From contig JAPZLL010000016.1 in assembly GCA_036250225.1 (NCBI GenBank), positions 248,001-312,000 on the forward strand: a DNA stretch of 64,000 bases, in the 5' to 3' direction. The first letter of the stretch is position 1, and every line of letters starts with the position of its first letter. This document shows, piece by piece, positions 10,681-22,000 of this stretch. The position numbers and the translations under genes were made by a program. The stretch is from Cercophora sp. LCS_1 (lineage: Eukaryota; Ascomycota; Sordariomycetes; Sordariales; Lasiosphaeriaceae). The notes beneath the pieces were generated by a model. It ran no database searches and was not told where the DNA came from. It was given only the letters and a program-made list of their open reading frames with translations.

Positions 10681-13600
10681 TTACTCCTTTTTCGTGGCAG
10701 CCACGCCGTTCGTTTTGTGTGGTGCCGCGTTTGCCTGCCCTTCAACGACCATGATGTCGTTTACCTCAACACCAGAGATAAACATGCCGCTCACGCCCTC
10801 CAGCCCAGCCACAAAGATGCATAAAAGACTTGCAATGACGAAGTGGCTGATTGTTGACCCGATTTCCAGCCAGGAGCCTTCGTCCTTGACTACCCAGAAA
10901 AAGTAAAGGGTGAGGAGGTCACTGATGGCCATGACGACCATTAGCAAAGCTGACGGGGCAACGCCTAAGCGTTTGTTCAGAATCCCGACGTTCGCTGAGA
11001 TCACCGCGAACGGGATCATGAGCTTGAGGATCAACATGGCTCCTTGTGAAAAAGGATCAAAAATCGGGATTAGCCTGCAGACGCTCTCCAGACTAAACGA
11101 AGAGACCGAGGCAATGTTGCCCGTGCTAAAGAAAGCGGACTGTAGCAGCACGAAGAAGAAAAGGGCCACCCGTGCATCGTGGAGGGTAAGTGGTCGGAAA
11201 TTCGGGGATTGTTTCACTCGAGATTCCGGTTTCGTCGTGACTCCGTTACTAGTAGCCTGGCCAGTCGCAACTGGCAGGGTGAATTTGAAGGCTGCATGCT
11301 CTAGCCGAACCCAGCTGACGAGCAGCAGTGAGAATGCTAGGTAGAAAAAGCCCTCGTATGAGATGGTGAGGATCACAAAGGTGGGTGCACATGTCAAGAA
11401 GATGACCAGGATTCTGTGCATGTAGTGGCTGTTGGGGTGCAGGCGGTAGGCCAGGGGCATCAAAAGGGATGTGACTGCGGGAGAGTTAGCAGGGGTTCGC
11501 CAGCGAATGTTTCCGGTACCCACCAAGCACAAGCCAGCCCAGAATCTGGTTGCCAGGCGGGAGGCCCTTTTTGGCTTGGAGTGAGAGGGCACTAGATCGT
11601 GTGACAAGTACGGAGAGGAGGATGAGTCCAATTTGTACCCCTGCCACGATCCGTGAGAAGTTGTTTTTGGTGGACGATTTCGCCGACCAAGTAAAGTCCG
11701 ACAGCACAAAATCCTCAAATATGAGGTAAAGAACGCCCGTTGCCGCCATCAGGATACCACCAATGACACTATTGACCACTGTTAGTTCAGTTGACAAGGC
11801 GGGGGGGAGGGGGCGTACATGAGGTTGATATCCTCAACCTTGTTGGCAGGAAGGAGCGTGAAGGTGCTCATCGCAAGGCATGCGAGGAACCATGTTGATG
11901 ACAGCGCGGTATGTTTCTGCAAGAACGACAGGCCATAGGTTACAGGCCAAAACGACCCGAGAATGAAGAGGGCGGTAAGGATCTCACGATGGATATATCC
12001 CAAGGCCTAAGATAACCGGGTTAGCGCTGAACCCGAAAACGAGCGATTAGATACGTACCAACGATTCAAGAACACCAACATAGATGACAGTGTTGAATAA
12101 AAGCGAAGCAACACTGCTGCCGGACTCAACATAACCAAACAGCTTCTTGCGGCCCTCGACCAATGAGTTCCGGCGGGCAAAAACCTCTTCCCAGAAAAAC
12201 ACCGGGAAAAAGGCATATGCGTAATAGGTGAGCGGCGACTTGGAGACGACGAATGACGCGTAGAGAACCGCTAGTACCGACGTAAAGGCCACAGTTGCCG
12301 CAGGAGACCTCGATGGTTGCAGCCGCCCACTCAACACATGAAGATCGATGACAGTTGTCAGAGCGTAGGCAATCCAGCCAAGATATCCAATCGTGATGAG
12401 AGCGCGCAAGAAGAGCCAGTCATATGTCTGGAGGTATCTCAAACCATCCAACCCAACTTTCATGAGCGTTGCCGCTTCCTCGATGGCCTCTTCATAGTTC
12501 CCTGCATCGACGAGTTTTCGGATATCTGCAACCCGACGATCAGGTGTAAGTCCATTTTCACCAAGAGGCTTGTAAGGCCTGTACCGCAGCTCTGAAGCCT
12601 TTTTTTGTTCCTCTTTCACTCTGTATTGCTCAAGAATAGTTTGAGCGTTGACGAGAGAGGCCTCGGCTTTCTCCTGCATATCAGCATCGAGGAAAGAAAG
12701 AGGTAGCTCTCCAACAGAATTGGCAGGAAATTCGACGCCCACGAGATACGCCATCAAGGCAGCAACGTCGGCCTGCGCTACATCGTGCCGTCTGACGTGG
12801 TCAAGGTTCCAGTCCGACGAGTATTCATCATGACCCGGTGCGACTTTGCCTGGGAATAGCTGCGGCTTGGCGACTCCAGAACCCCAAGCAATCAAGGGGG
12901 TCCGAGTGTTATCAGGATGGCCATCGCCGTGAGAACCCCAGTCGCTCATGCCATGATCTGCGGTGAAAACAAAAGCAGTCCGGTCATCGTTATAGAAGGA
13001 CTCGATCAAGCCGACAATCTCCTGGACTCCATTGTCGACAACTTTGAGGTTATGGAGGTATTCCTTCGAGTACGGGCGATGGAAATGCCCCGTAGTGTCC
13101 AAGCCGAGCAAGTGGAGGAAGAAAACGACCTTTTTCTGTCTCAGCGCATCCGCGAGAGTTCGGTTCTTTTCGGCGTCGGCAAAGAGCTGCTTGACATGGT
13201 CGAATACCCAGAGGTCGAGCGCCACGGCATCCGAGGAGAAATCCTCCTCCTCAGCCCCGTAAGTAAATGCATCCACGCGGCCAGGAACCGATCCCAGCTC
13301 GAACATGTCGAGAATATCGGGACTTCCCCAACTCCAAGTATGTGAGCTCCGGTTGAAGACGCTGTCAAAATTGACGGGATTCAACTTCCAGCCGGTCGTT
13401 ACTGCCGAGACGTCTTCATACAGGCCAGCAATGAGCGCAACATGTCCTGGCCTTGATTCGGTCGGCACTCGGGTATGGGAGACGCCAAAGGTCCCATCTT
13501 CCAATACTTTGGATCGCAGGAATGGGGCAAGCGGTCTTGGGGTGAGGTCATCATCGGTTTTCGGGTAGGGTTCGGGGTGCGATTGAAATGCTTTGTCGGC

Positions 13601-13856
13601 GCGCAATCCGTCACCTAGAGGTTTTGTTATCAGCTACGGCAAGACGGAATCGCACAGTTGATTCTTGGTGGTACATACCCACGAAAAGAACGAGACGGTC
13701 CGCTGGAGCCCGGTTCGAGGTTGGCCTCTGGATCTCGAACAGGCGCATTCCCGAGACTATGGGACTGACGAAGTAAATGTCAAAAATAGAGAATATGTAT
13801 ACGAAGTGAAAGATCAGGGCGATCGCTAAAAAGCGGAAGCGCGGAAACGAGGCCAT
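10681..13856 (-). CDS. mcd4: GPI ethanolamine-phosphate transferase 1 (Mcd4/PIG-N)
   Basis: Exons 13856-13679, 13614-12059, 12006-11819, 11768-11524 and 11474-10681 give 986 residues, and all phases close. I chose the start at the Met before ASFPRFRFLAIALIF because that segment is the first transmembrane helix of the family. The lumenal catalytic domain belongs to the alkaline phosphatase superfamily: VGDGLRADKAFQ (metal site), PTESRPGHVALIAG (nucleophile Thr), LDTTGHFHRPYS and FTADHGMSDWGSHGDGHP (metal ligands). The C-terminal half is a block of multiple membrane helices. The enzyme adds phosphoethanolamine to the first mannose of the GPI precursor in the ER and is essential in yeast. It is divergent from pol32. 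Confidence 0.93.
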
Positions 13857-14429
13857 GATGCCGAATGCGCCGCAAAGAATGATGCCGAAACTTGACGTGT
13901 CCAGGTGGATGGGATACAAAACCCCCAAGTTGCGGTGTCCAAATTCAGGATGGATCAAGCGAAACAAATAATGGAGTCAGGGGCATAATCCATAATGCGC
14001 AACGATTGAATGAGCGGGTGAGGTGCCACACGGTACGAAGGCACTATCGCGACATCAGAGCGAGTAATAAGGTCCGGAAGAGCTGGAATCGCAACCAATC
14101 TACCAAGCTTCGCGGCACCGCGTATTTTTTTCGTTGTGCTCCTCGCAGATTGGGCTTGGCGTCAGGGGAAGCCTGCGTTGACAGGAATCGTGCTGTTAGG
14201 AAGGGCAAATGGCTGCTTGAAGACAGCGTAATGCTGCAACGGCTGCGGGGCAATTGGCTGTGAACCTCGAAGGCCAGGTCTGCATGAACCCACCCTAAAT
14301 TGTCTGCCAGCCAACCCCTTCAAAACGTGACTTCGCGCAGATCCAGACGCGAGGGCTCAACGCGACGTGCAATCCAACACCCACAAACACAAAGTGCCGG
14401 ATCAGCTGCACAGTCAACCTCTGGGCACA
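13857..14429. promoter_or_regulatory. Shared divergent promoter of mcd4 and pol32
   Basis: 573 bp separate the two start codons, which point away from each other, so both core promoters must lie here. I identified no specific element. Confidence 0.6.
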
Positions 14430-15951
14430 ATGGAGGAATACAAAACGTTCCTTGCTGAGAATATCCTCACTGAGGACAAGGTGGTCACCTATCGGCTGCT
14501 CAGTCGCAGCTTGAAGGTCCACCCCAACACCGCGAAGCAGTATGTGCCGCCGCCACAAGGTTCGGCCACCACTGACGAATACGCTCAGGATGCTCTTTGA
14601 GTTTCACAAGAGCCAGAATGCCAGACGTCCTGGGGCCGTTCATGCTACCTATGTCGTGTATGGTGTCAAAAAGCCGACAGGTCATCAGAACGGCAGCGAT
14701 GGCGATGTGGTGATGACGAGTTCCATGCCGGAGGCCGAATCGTTCAGCGATGACGTGCCAACCTACACACTCTCGTTGATCAAAGAGCAAGACTTAGGAG
14801 GTTTGTGGCATTCTCATGCATTCCCAAGGTCACACCGCTAACAATGTAGATGCCCTTTTACAATTTGAGGAGGTCTCGTCTATCCACGTCTACAGTGTCG
14901 GTCCTCATCCAACCAAAGTACTTGATACTCTTCCACATACACACAAAACTCCATACTTATTCTCTATAGGACATGGCTTTGCTTGCAGATGTCGCCCACG
15001 AGGTTCACCGCCTCGGGGCCACGGAAAGTGTTGCCGCTGTTGCGATCAGCAACCCTCGAGTGCGACGCAGAGAGCGGAAGGGAACCGGAGCAAGCCTCGC
15101 AGCCGGCCCGGCTCCGGTATCCAAAAAGGAAGTCCCCACGAAAGTTCCTGTGAAGAAAGAAGCACCGAAGCAGGAGGCAAAGCCCTCGTTCTTCAAAACC
15201 GGGGCACCTGCCAAGGCCAAGGAGGAAGCAAAGACAACCGCCCCAGCACCCCAAACAGAAATGGCCTCATCTTCTGCACCTGGAAAGAAGCCACCTGCTG
15301 CCCTGAAGCGAGCTGGGTCCTCTAATTCCGGCATCATGCAGGCCTTTTCCAAAGCTGCAACCAAGGTCAAGAAGGAGCAGACGGGCTCACGACCTGCCAC
15401 GCCAAGTGGAGATGACTCCAGCATGCATCCCATGTCGGACGATGGTGAGGATGACGATGTACCCCAACCCAAGCCCCGTGCCACAACCACGGGACGCAAG
15501 TCCAGAAAGGAACGCGAAGAGGAACTCAGACGGATGATGGAAGAGGACGACGAGGAAGAGAAAGAGGAGGAGGAAGAGAGAGCCTCAAGCCCCGAAGAAG
15601 AAGCCCCTGAGGAACCACCCGCCCCGGAGCCCGAGAGGGAAGAGCCAACCGAAGTGGTTACCACTTCCACCGGCGGACGGCGCCGTGGCAAGAGAAAGGT
15701 CATGCGAAAGAAGCAAGTTATGGACGAGGAGGGTTATCTTGGTATGTGTCGAAAATACTCTCGCAAATCACAGCTAACATTGCGCAGTTACCATTCAAGA
15801 GCCCGGCTGGGAGTCGTTCTCAGAGGATGAGGCGCCTCCGGCCACCAAGCCAAAGACCACAAGCTCAGCACCGGCACCCGCTACAAAGAGCAAGAAGAGC
15901 GGTCCAAAAGGAAGTCAGGGGAACATCATGTCCTTCTTCTCCAAGAAATAA
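14430..15951 (+). CDS. pol32: DNA polymerase delta subunit 3 (Pol32/Cdc27)
   Basis: Exons 14430-14539, 14589-14800, 14850-14917, 14970-15741 and 15788-15951 join in frame to 441 residues. The N-terminal ~130 residues (MEEYKTFLAENILTEDK... and YSVGPHPTKDMALLAD) fit the winged-helix region of the Cdc27 family, which binds the small subunit of polymerase delta. The middle is long, acidic and Lys/Pro-rich, with a run of Glu near residues 315-340. The last residues QGNIMSFFSKK are a canonical PCNA-interacting PIP box (Q-x-x-I-x-x-F-F). The subunit acts in the nucleus as the non-essential processivity subunit and in translesion synthesis and break-induced replication. The last intron splits the conserved segment before EPGWESFSEDE. 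The ATG at 14430 is preceded by CACA and begins the conserved N-terminus. Confidence 0.9.
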
Positions 15952-16467
15952 ATAGCCAGCTAGACTGTCGGTTTTGACTTTCCTGCATCAAATTACTTTG
16001 GCATGTTGAACAATGCGGACCGATGTAAATGACCGCAGCGATTGGGACTTCGATTCGCATGTGACGTTCGCGTCTTCGGTTCCCCTGGATGATCCCCGCC
16101 CCCTGTTCCCCACAAACTGGTGGCGCGCTGGCGGTCGATCCTCTGGCAAGCCAACCCCGGAATTACCCCGCCAAGGCAATTGCAGGCTGCCGCTGCAGGC
16201 CGTTCCAGGACACCACCGTGTAGCTTCATGCGTGTTACTTTGCCGTACACCCTCGCGGCTTCGCTTTGGGACAACACACCATCTTCGATTGTACTAGCCG
16301 CCTCCCTCAAAGAACCCCCGCCGCCCTTGTCCGGCTTGCGATACGCGCGCAGAATGCGGTGGGGCAATTGAGGTCTCGGCGGGCTTCAGAGGCTCAATTT
16401 TCGTCCGACGGCGGCATTTGCGACAGCGATTTCGCACACTTTCCATCTCAGCGCAGAGCGAGACACG
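15952..16467. other. Intergenic: promoter of the GH125 gene
   Basis: 516 bp between two genes on the same strand. I saw no coding or RNA feature. Confidence 0.5.
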
Positions 16468-18274
16468 ATGAATCGGCTTTCATGGGCTTCACTCTTCTTT
16501 CCGCTGCTGGCCGGCTTACTGGCGCCGGCACGCGCTTCGGAGCTTGTTTGGGATGACAGCGAGAAGCCGCTGACTGGTGGGCATGCATTCGATCAGGCGG
16601 CTTGCCCAGACTACACGCACTACGCTGCATACCCGCAGTGAGTCCAGCCGATCTCTACATACCCCCATGATGACGGACTGACGTTGTAAAGTCGTCCCTA
16701 TAGCAAAGGTCCTCTCGCCCTTCCCTACCAACGTCCCGACCGTCGATGCCGAACATTCCACTCGGATGCTATCGAGAAGGTCATCGAGGATATCACGTCC
16801 CGCATGAAAGACCCCGACCTTGCGCGCTTGTTTGAGAACGCATTTCCCTCGACGACCGATACCACAGTTAAGTTTCACACGAACGGGAAGGACGGGAAGG
16901 CCAAGAAGCCGCCGCCACGAAACGGCTGGGTGTTACGCTCACCAGATGGTGAAGAGGCATGGGAGGGCCCCCACTCATTCATCATCACTGGCGATATCCT
17001 AGCCGAGTGGTTGCGTGATAGCACAAATCAGCTGAGCCCATACCAGCCCTTGGCGAAAAAGGACGCTGGTATCTTCAATCTGATCCTCGGCGCCATCAAC
17101 ACGCAGAGCGAATATGTCATCGAATCCCCGTACTGCAATGCCTTCCAACCGCCGCCCATATCGGGACTTCCAGTCAGCCAAAACGGCCAGGATGATACAG
17201 TGCACCCTGCCTTTGAGCCCTCGTTTGTCTTCGAGTGTAAATACGAGCTGGACTCTCTGGGCCACTTTCTGGCGCTGGCAAACGACTTCCACGAGCACAC
17301 CGGAAGCACGGCATTCTTGAATAAGCGGTGGTACCGGGCATTACACACGCTTCTCGGGGTCTTGGAAGCCCAAAGCCAGTCCACATTCGATCCGCAGACC
17401 TCACGGTACCGGCCGAACGAGTACACCTTCCAACGAAAGACGACGACTGGAACCGAGACGCTGAATCTCAATGGCATTGGCAACCCGCTCAACAATGGAA
17501 CTGGCCTAATCAGATCTGCCTTCCGACCCAGTGATGATGCGACCATCTTCGGGTTCTTCATTCCCGCCAATGCGATGATGGCGACGGAACTGAAGCGGAC
17601 GGGCGCAATCCTCAGTTCCACTGAAACGAAATCGGATGCGAAACTGGCCGAGAGAGTCCTGGAATGGAGCCGAGCCATCACCAAGGGCATCTGGGAGTAC
17701 GGTGTGGTACCACACCGCAAATACGGCGATGTTTTCGCATACGAAGTTGACGGCTACGGTAGCTCCCTGCTCATGGACGACGCAAACTACCCGAGCTTAT
17801 TAGCGCTGCCACTGATGGGCTTCGTCAAGGAGGACGATCCAACCTATCAAAATACCCGGAAGATGATTCTCGAAAAGGAGAGCAACCCCTATTACCTTCA
17901 AGGAAGAGAGTTCAAGGGAATCGGTGGGCCCCATATCGGTCTACAGAACGCCTGGCCCATGAGTCTTCTGAACCAGGCACGGACTTCAAATGATGACGAC
18001 GAGATAACGGAATGCTTGAAACTGGTGCTCAAGTCAGCCGGGCTAGGTCTAATCCACGAAAGCGTCGACGTGAACTGGCCGTCTTCATATACACGTAAGC
18101 TTACCTACCCACCCACCCACCGCGTCGGAAATCAATGTTCTGCATAGGTGCTAACATGGCGCTACAGGAAGCTGGTTCGCATGGGCAAACGGTGTGTTTG
18201 CAGAGACGATATTGGATTTGGCAAAGAGAAAGCCCCATCTGATCTTCAAGGAGCCACGGCCCTATACATTATGA
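16468..18274 (+). CDS. Secreted GH125 exo-alpha-1,6-mannosidase-like protein
   Basis: Exons 16468-16637, 16692-18094 and 18168-18274 give 559 residues. A signal peptide is clear (MNRLSWASLFFPLLAGLLA). The body matches the GH125 family (formerly DUF1237, Mug157): the segment ITGDILAEWLRDSTNQLSPY, a Ser/Asp-rich central motif GYGSSLLMDDANYPSLLALP, and the C-terminal SWFAWANGVFAETILDLAKR, which only appears after the last splice. Characterised members are metal-independent exo-mannosidases that act by inversion on alpha-1,6-linked mannose. Here the enzyme probably trims wall or secreted N-glycans. The first intron has an AAG acceptor with a CTGAC branch. The gene continues the + strand tandem with pol32 but has no functional link to it. 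Confidence 0.9.
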
Positions 18275-19076
18275 TAGAATGGTATCGAGGGTTTGGGAGC
18301 CAGCATGAATTGAGCTGCCATGATAAAAAAAAAACCGGCGGTGTCCATCTTTGCAGCGGTCATGTCACCAAGGAGTGAGGATATCAGGTGCATTCTCCTA
18401 AGCCTCAAATGCTCCAGGTGTGATTCAGCCGAGTGGTGTCCGGGACTCCAACCGTCCACCTCTGACACGCATGCTCCTTTTTAGTTTCTCACTCATGAAC
18501 TCACTTTTCCCACTGTGCTTTTGATGAATTGCCCAAGAAGTCACTGGATTTCCTTGACGCACCGGTCCTAGGCAAGGCGGGAGGGTCTCTGTATCATAGG
18601 GTTAGGGTTGTTCCCCCTGAGACCTGCCAACGTCTCCTTACCCCTGAACCTAAACATTGAGTCATCCTTACTTCCACCTCTTGAGTTTTGTCTCCCGACC
18701 TCGAGTAATTGCGGCCTAAGGCGTTTTATACGCCTCATTGTTAGATTTGTGAACCCTCGCGAATATTTCTGGGGAAATTTCCTTTTTGAGATGGGAAAAG
18801 ACTGGCAGGAAACTCGCCGCAGCTTCAGTGGAAACTGGACACATGCTCTTGGTCAGCGTTCCCGTCGCCACGGACACAGAAAAATAGCTGTAGGGGTAAT
18901 TTTAGATTGGGATAATGTCACGCTTTAGTGTAATGACCACAGTGGCCTGTCAAAACTTCCTAGGTATGTCTGACAATTGTCAAAGACGAAGTCTTGGACC
19001 CCCGAAATCCTCCGTGAAATAATGCCATAAAGGGCCCTAATATCCCCCTCTAAATCCCAATCAAAAGAACTCAGCT
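18275..19076. other. Intergenic between convergent GH125 and mosaic protease genes
   Basis: About 800 bp between two convergent stop codons, expected to hold two terminators. It contains an A-run (18325-18333) and the 12-mer AGGGTTAGGGTT at 18598-18609. No coding feature is visible. Confidence 0.55.
18598..18609 (+). repeat. Two-unit TTAGGG telomere-like motif
   Basis: AGGGTTAGGGTT equals two units of the TTAGGG repeat used at filamentous-fungal telomeres. Two units are too few to show an ancient telomere fusion, and chance or a telobox-type protein-binding site are both possible. Confidence 0.4.
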
Positions 19077-22000
19077 TTATATCTTCTTCCCATCGTCAAT
19101 GAATCCGTTACAGGAGACAACTTCCCCAGCCCAAGCCTGGCTGTTACCGTTGGTGCATACGACCCATCCTTGGTCCTTGTCCGCAACTGCCCCGCAGAGA
19201 ACTCGGAACATCCTGCTTCCCGACACCACGCCGTCACAATCAATATGCCCAGTCACGTTGCTCATTCCGCCAGCATCGGTCGGCTTGCCCGGAACATATT
19301 TGCACCTAGTGAACCCGAACGGCATGAATGTGAAGTCAAAAGCCGGAAGTGCGACCATGTCTGATCCACAGTCTGTCGGTGAAACGGATTGTCGTGGCTC
19401 TCGACAAAAGTCGCTGTCATAGCTCCTCTCTGTGTGGAGAATTATACTCCATCGACACCAGCCATCCCACCAATCGTTGTACCATACAAACTGCACCTGC
19501 GCATTACCAGCACCCGTCATTGTTGGGGCGGCCGTGGAGGTAGTGGAAGATGTCTTCGACAGTGTTTCTGTGGATGTTATTGACGTTGTAGACGTTGTAA
19601 ATTTGGTCGAGGAAGCAGACGTTGTCAACTTGGTGGAAGCGGCGGATGTCGTCGTTGTAGAAGTAGTCGATGTCGTAGAATTCGTAGGTGAGATAGATGT
19701 TGTAGACTTGGTGAGGGCCTTGGATACAGTGGACGTATCGCTCGTCGTAGTTGAGAGGGTAGTCGTTTCTGTGGAATCTGTCGACGTCGTGGACTTGGTC
19801 AAAACTGTGGTTGTAGGAGAAGCAGTCGACGTGGTGAAAGAAATCAGCACGGTAGAACTTGATACCGTGGTCACCGTGAATGTCGTAGATATCGTTGATA
19901 CTGTAGTAGTACTCGATACTGCAATTGTTGTGAGAACCGTGGGGCTCGTCAACAACGCGGAATTGTTTGACGTGATGGCCGTTATGGAGGCCGTAGAGAT
20001 TGTTGACGCCGTTGAGATTGTTGCTGACACTGTTTTTGTGGTGAGCCGTGTTATATCTGTCATCGAAATGATTGCCGACAGAGTCATATTCGCGGGGCAG
20101 TCATCTGACCGCCTTCCGATCCCGTTCTGGCTGCAAGCTACATGAGTGAATGATATCAGCACCCAGTTCACTATAAAACACAGGTATCTCGGCTTACCCG
20201 CGTTGTTGTTCCCAAAGGCACCGTTGTTTGCCACATTGACAATGGTCGGCAGAGCATATGGTGGATTAGGCGGGTAGACCCAGTTCGCCGAGTGGCCTGG
20301 GGCGTAGTGCCAGGAATATGATCTGATCAGTCTTTTCATGCGGAGTCCCCAAAGTTCCTGAGCATTTCGAACTGGGTCCCATACCCAATCGTTACGGGTC
20401 TGAGGGAGGCTCAGGAAGTATGCTATGAGTCCAGCCTGGAAGCCACTCAGGTCAGTCGTGAACTGGTTATACGCGATGGGACAGTCTTACCACTTGCGGC
20501 GCTGCCACGCTGGTTCCAGACGACCGAGTCTGAAGGCCACCCACTGTAACTACATCCACTTTCAAACCCATGGCGAAGACGTCGATGTGACCAAGCAGTT
20601 GGTACGGGCTGGCTCTACGAGGATCTTGCACAACCCACCCCCGTTCGTCGGTATAGCCAGGTTGCGCGTTATCCACTAACATCTGCCCATAGTAGGAACT
20701 GGAACCAACAACGATCAGTTCGGAATCGGGGCCGGAGTATCTGTGAGGCACGCGGTCTCCGAGAAGACGCCATTCTCGGCCCCGACTATAATCAGCGTTT
20801 CCAGACGACGTGACGACGATGACACCATTTTGTTGGCAGAACTGGCGGAAGCGGGCCCAGGTATCTTCAGCAGTCGCAGCATCTTGCGTCCACGTTTCCC
20901 ACTCTTTATCGTCGGTCATGCCGTCGGGCCTGCGCCGCCATCCCCTTTCGAACCCACCTGAACAGAGTGTGAGGAGATGTTTGGGTATCAGGATAGAATA
21001 ACTTACTGAAGGCAAAGTTAACAACAGCTTTCCCTTGAAGGTTGCGGGCCAGCACAATCTCCTCAATCTTCTCGTAAGCCACCCTGATAGCGTCCGGGAA
21101 ATATGCAGCGTCTTTGTAAAAAGTGTGCCCTGAAGTTGCATCCCTCTCTGTCCAGCAGTTTGACGCCTTGATGAGATAAAGCTTTGCCTTGCTGGCGATC
21201 CCATGTGTGGTCCCGGCAGCAAGAGAAGCAAGCATCGTGCCATGGCCGGCTTGACGCCCTTGTCCGAACTTGAAATGATCGTAGATGCCTTCCCGGCACC
21301 AACTGGCTGGGTCGGTGTCCGGCAGAGTGTAGTCATTGGGCACGGTCATACTGTATTCGTCAACTGGTCTGCCGCGAACACGAAACTCATCCTAAACGGA
21401 AGCCCGTCAATGAAAAGTCCTCTCCTTGGCCCATCAAAACATACCTGCATCGACCTGGTGGTCAAATCGAACCCGGTATCTGGGAAACAAAACGGTCAGT
21501 TGCCAAAGTCATTGCCGACAGCCGGAAAGTAACCTACCAACGATGAAAATAGTGACGTCTTTCCCTTCACTGTCATCTCGGATCCACCATTGTCTTGTGG
21601 CAGCGAGATTCCACCCCCTTTTGAAAGACATGATCCACTGATGAGCGTAGGAATCTTTTTCGTCGTCAACGTTAAGGAGCCTTTTCTACAGGCGCCTGTA
21701 ACCACTTGACCCTGTATTCCTGGGTGCCTCTTCCCTTTCGGATGTCTCGTCGACTTCGTCGATATTCGAAATTGGCCAGATCGGGCCACCCCTTGACATG
21801 TAGCTCTCGCGGATCAAGGCCTCCTCCGCGTTGGGGTGCATGTAGACGCAGGCGACTTCAGGAAGACTTTTGACGTTCTTCGCGACTGATTTGTAAAGCC
21901 TCGTAAAGTAGGCAGGGCCAGTCGTGTGCACCCCTTTCTGTCAGGAGAAAGCATCAGCTGGTTATTCTACCACTGAGTTGGGATGAACAGGGCTCCAGGC

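Noticed and set aside
19432..20145. 237-codon Val/Asp-rich open frame on the + strand
   Set aside because: It is the antisense shadow of the Ser/Thr-rich coding stretch of the mosaic protease: Thr and Ser codons read as Val, Asp and Glu on the other strand.
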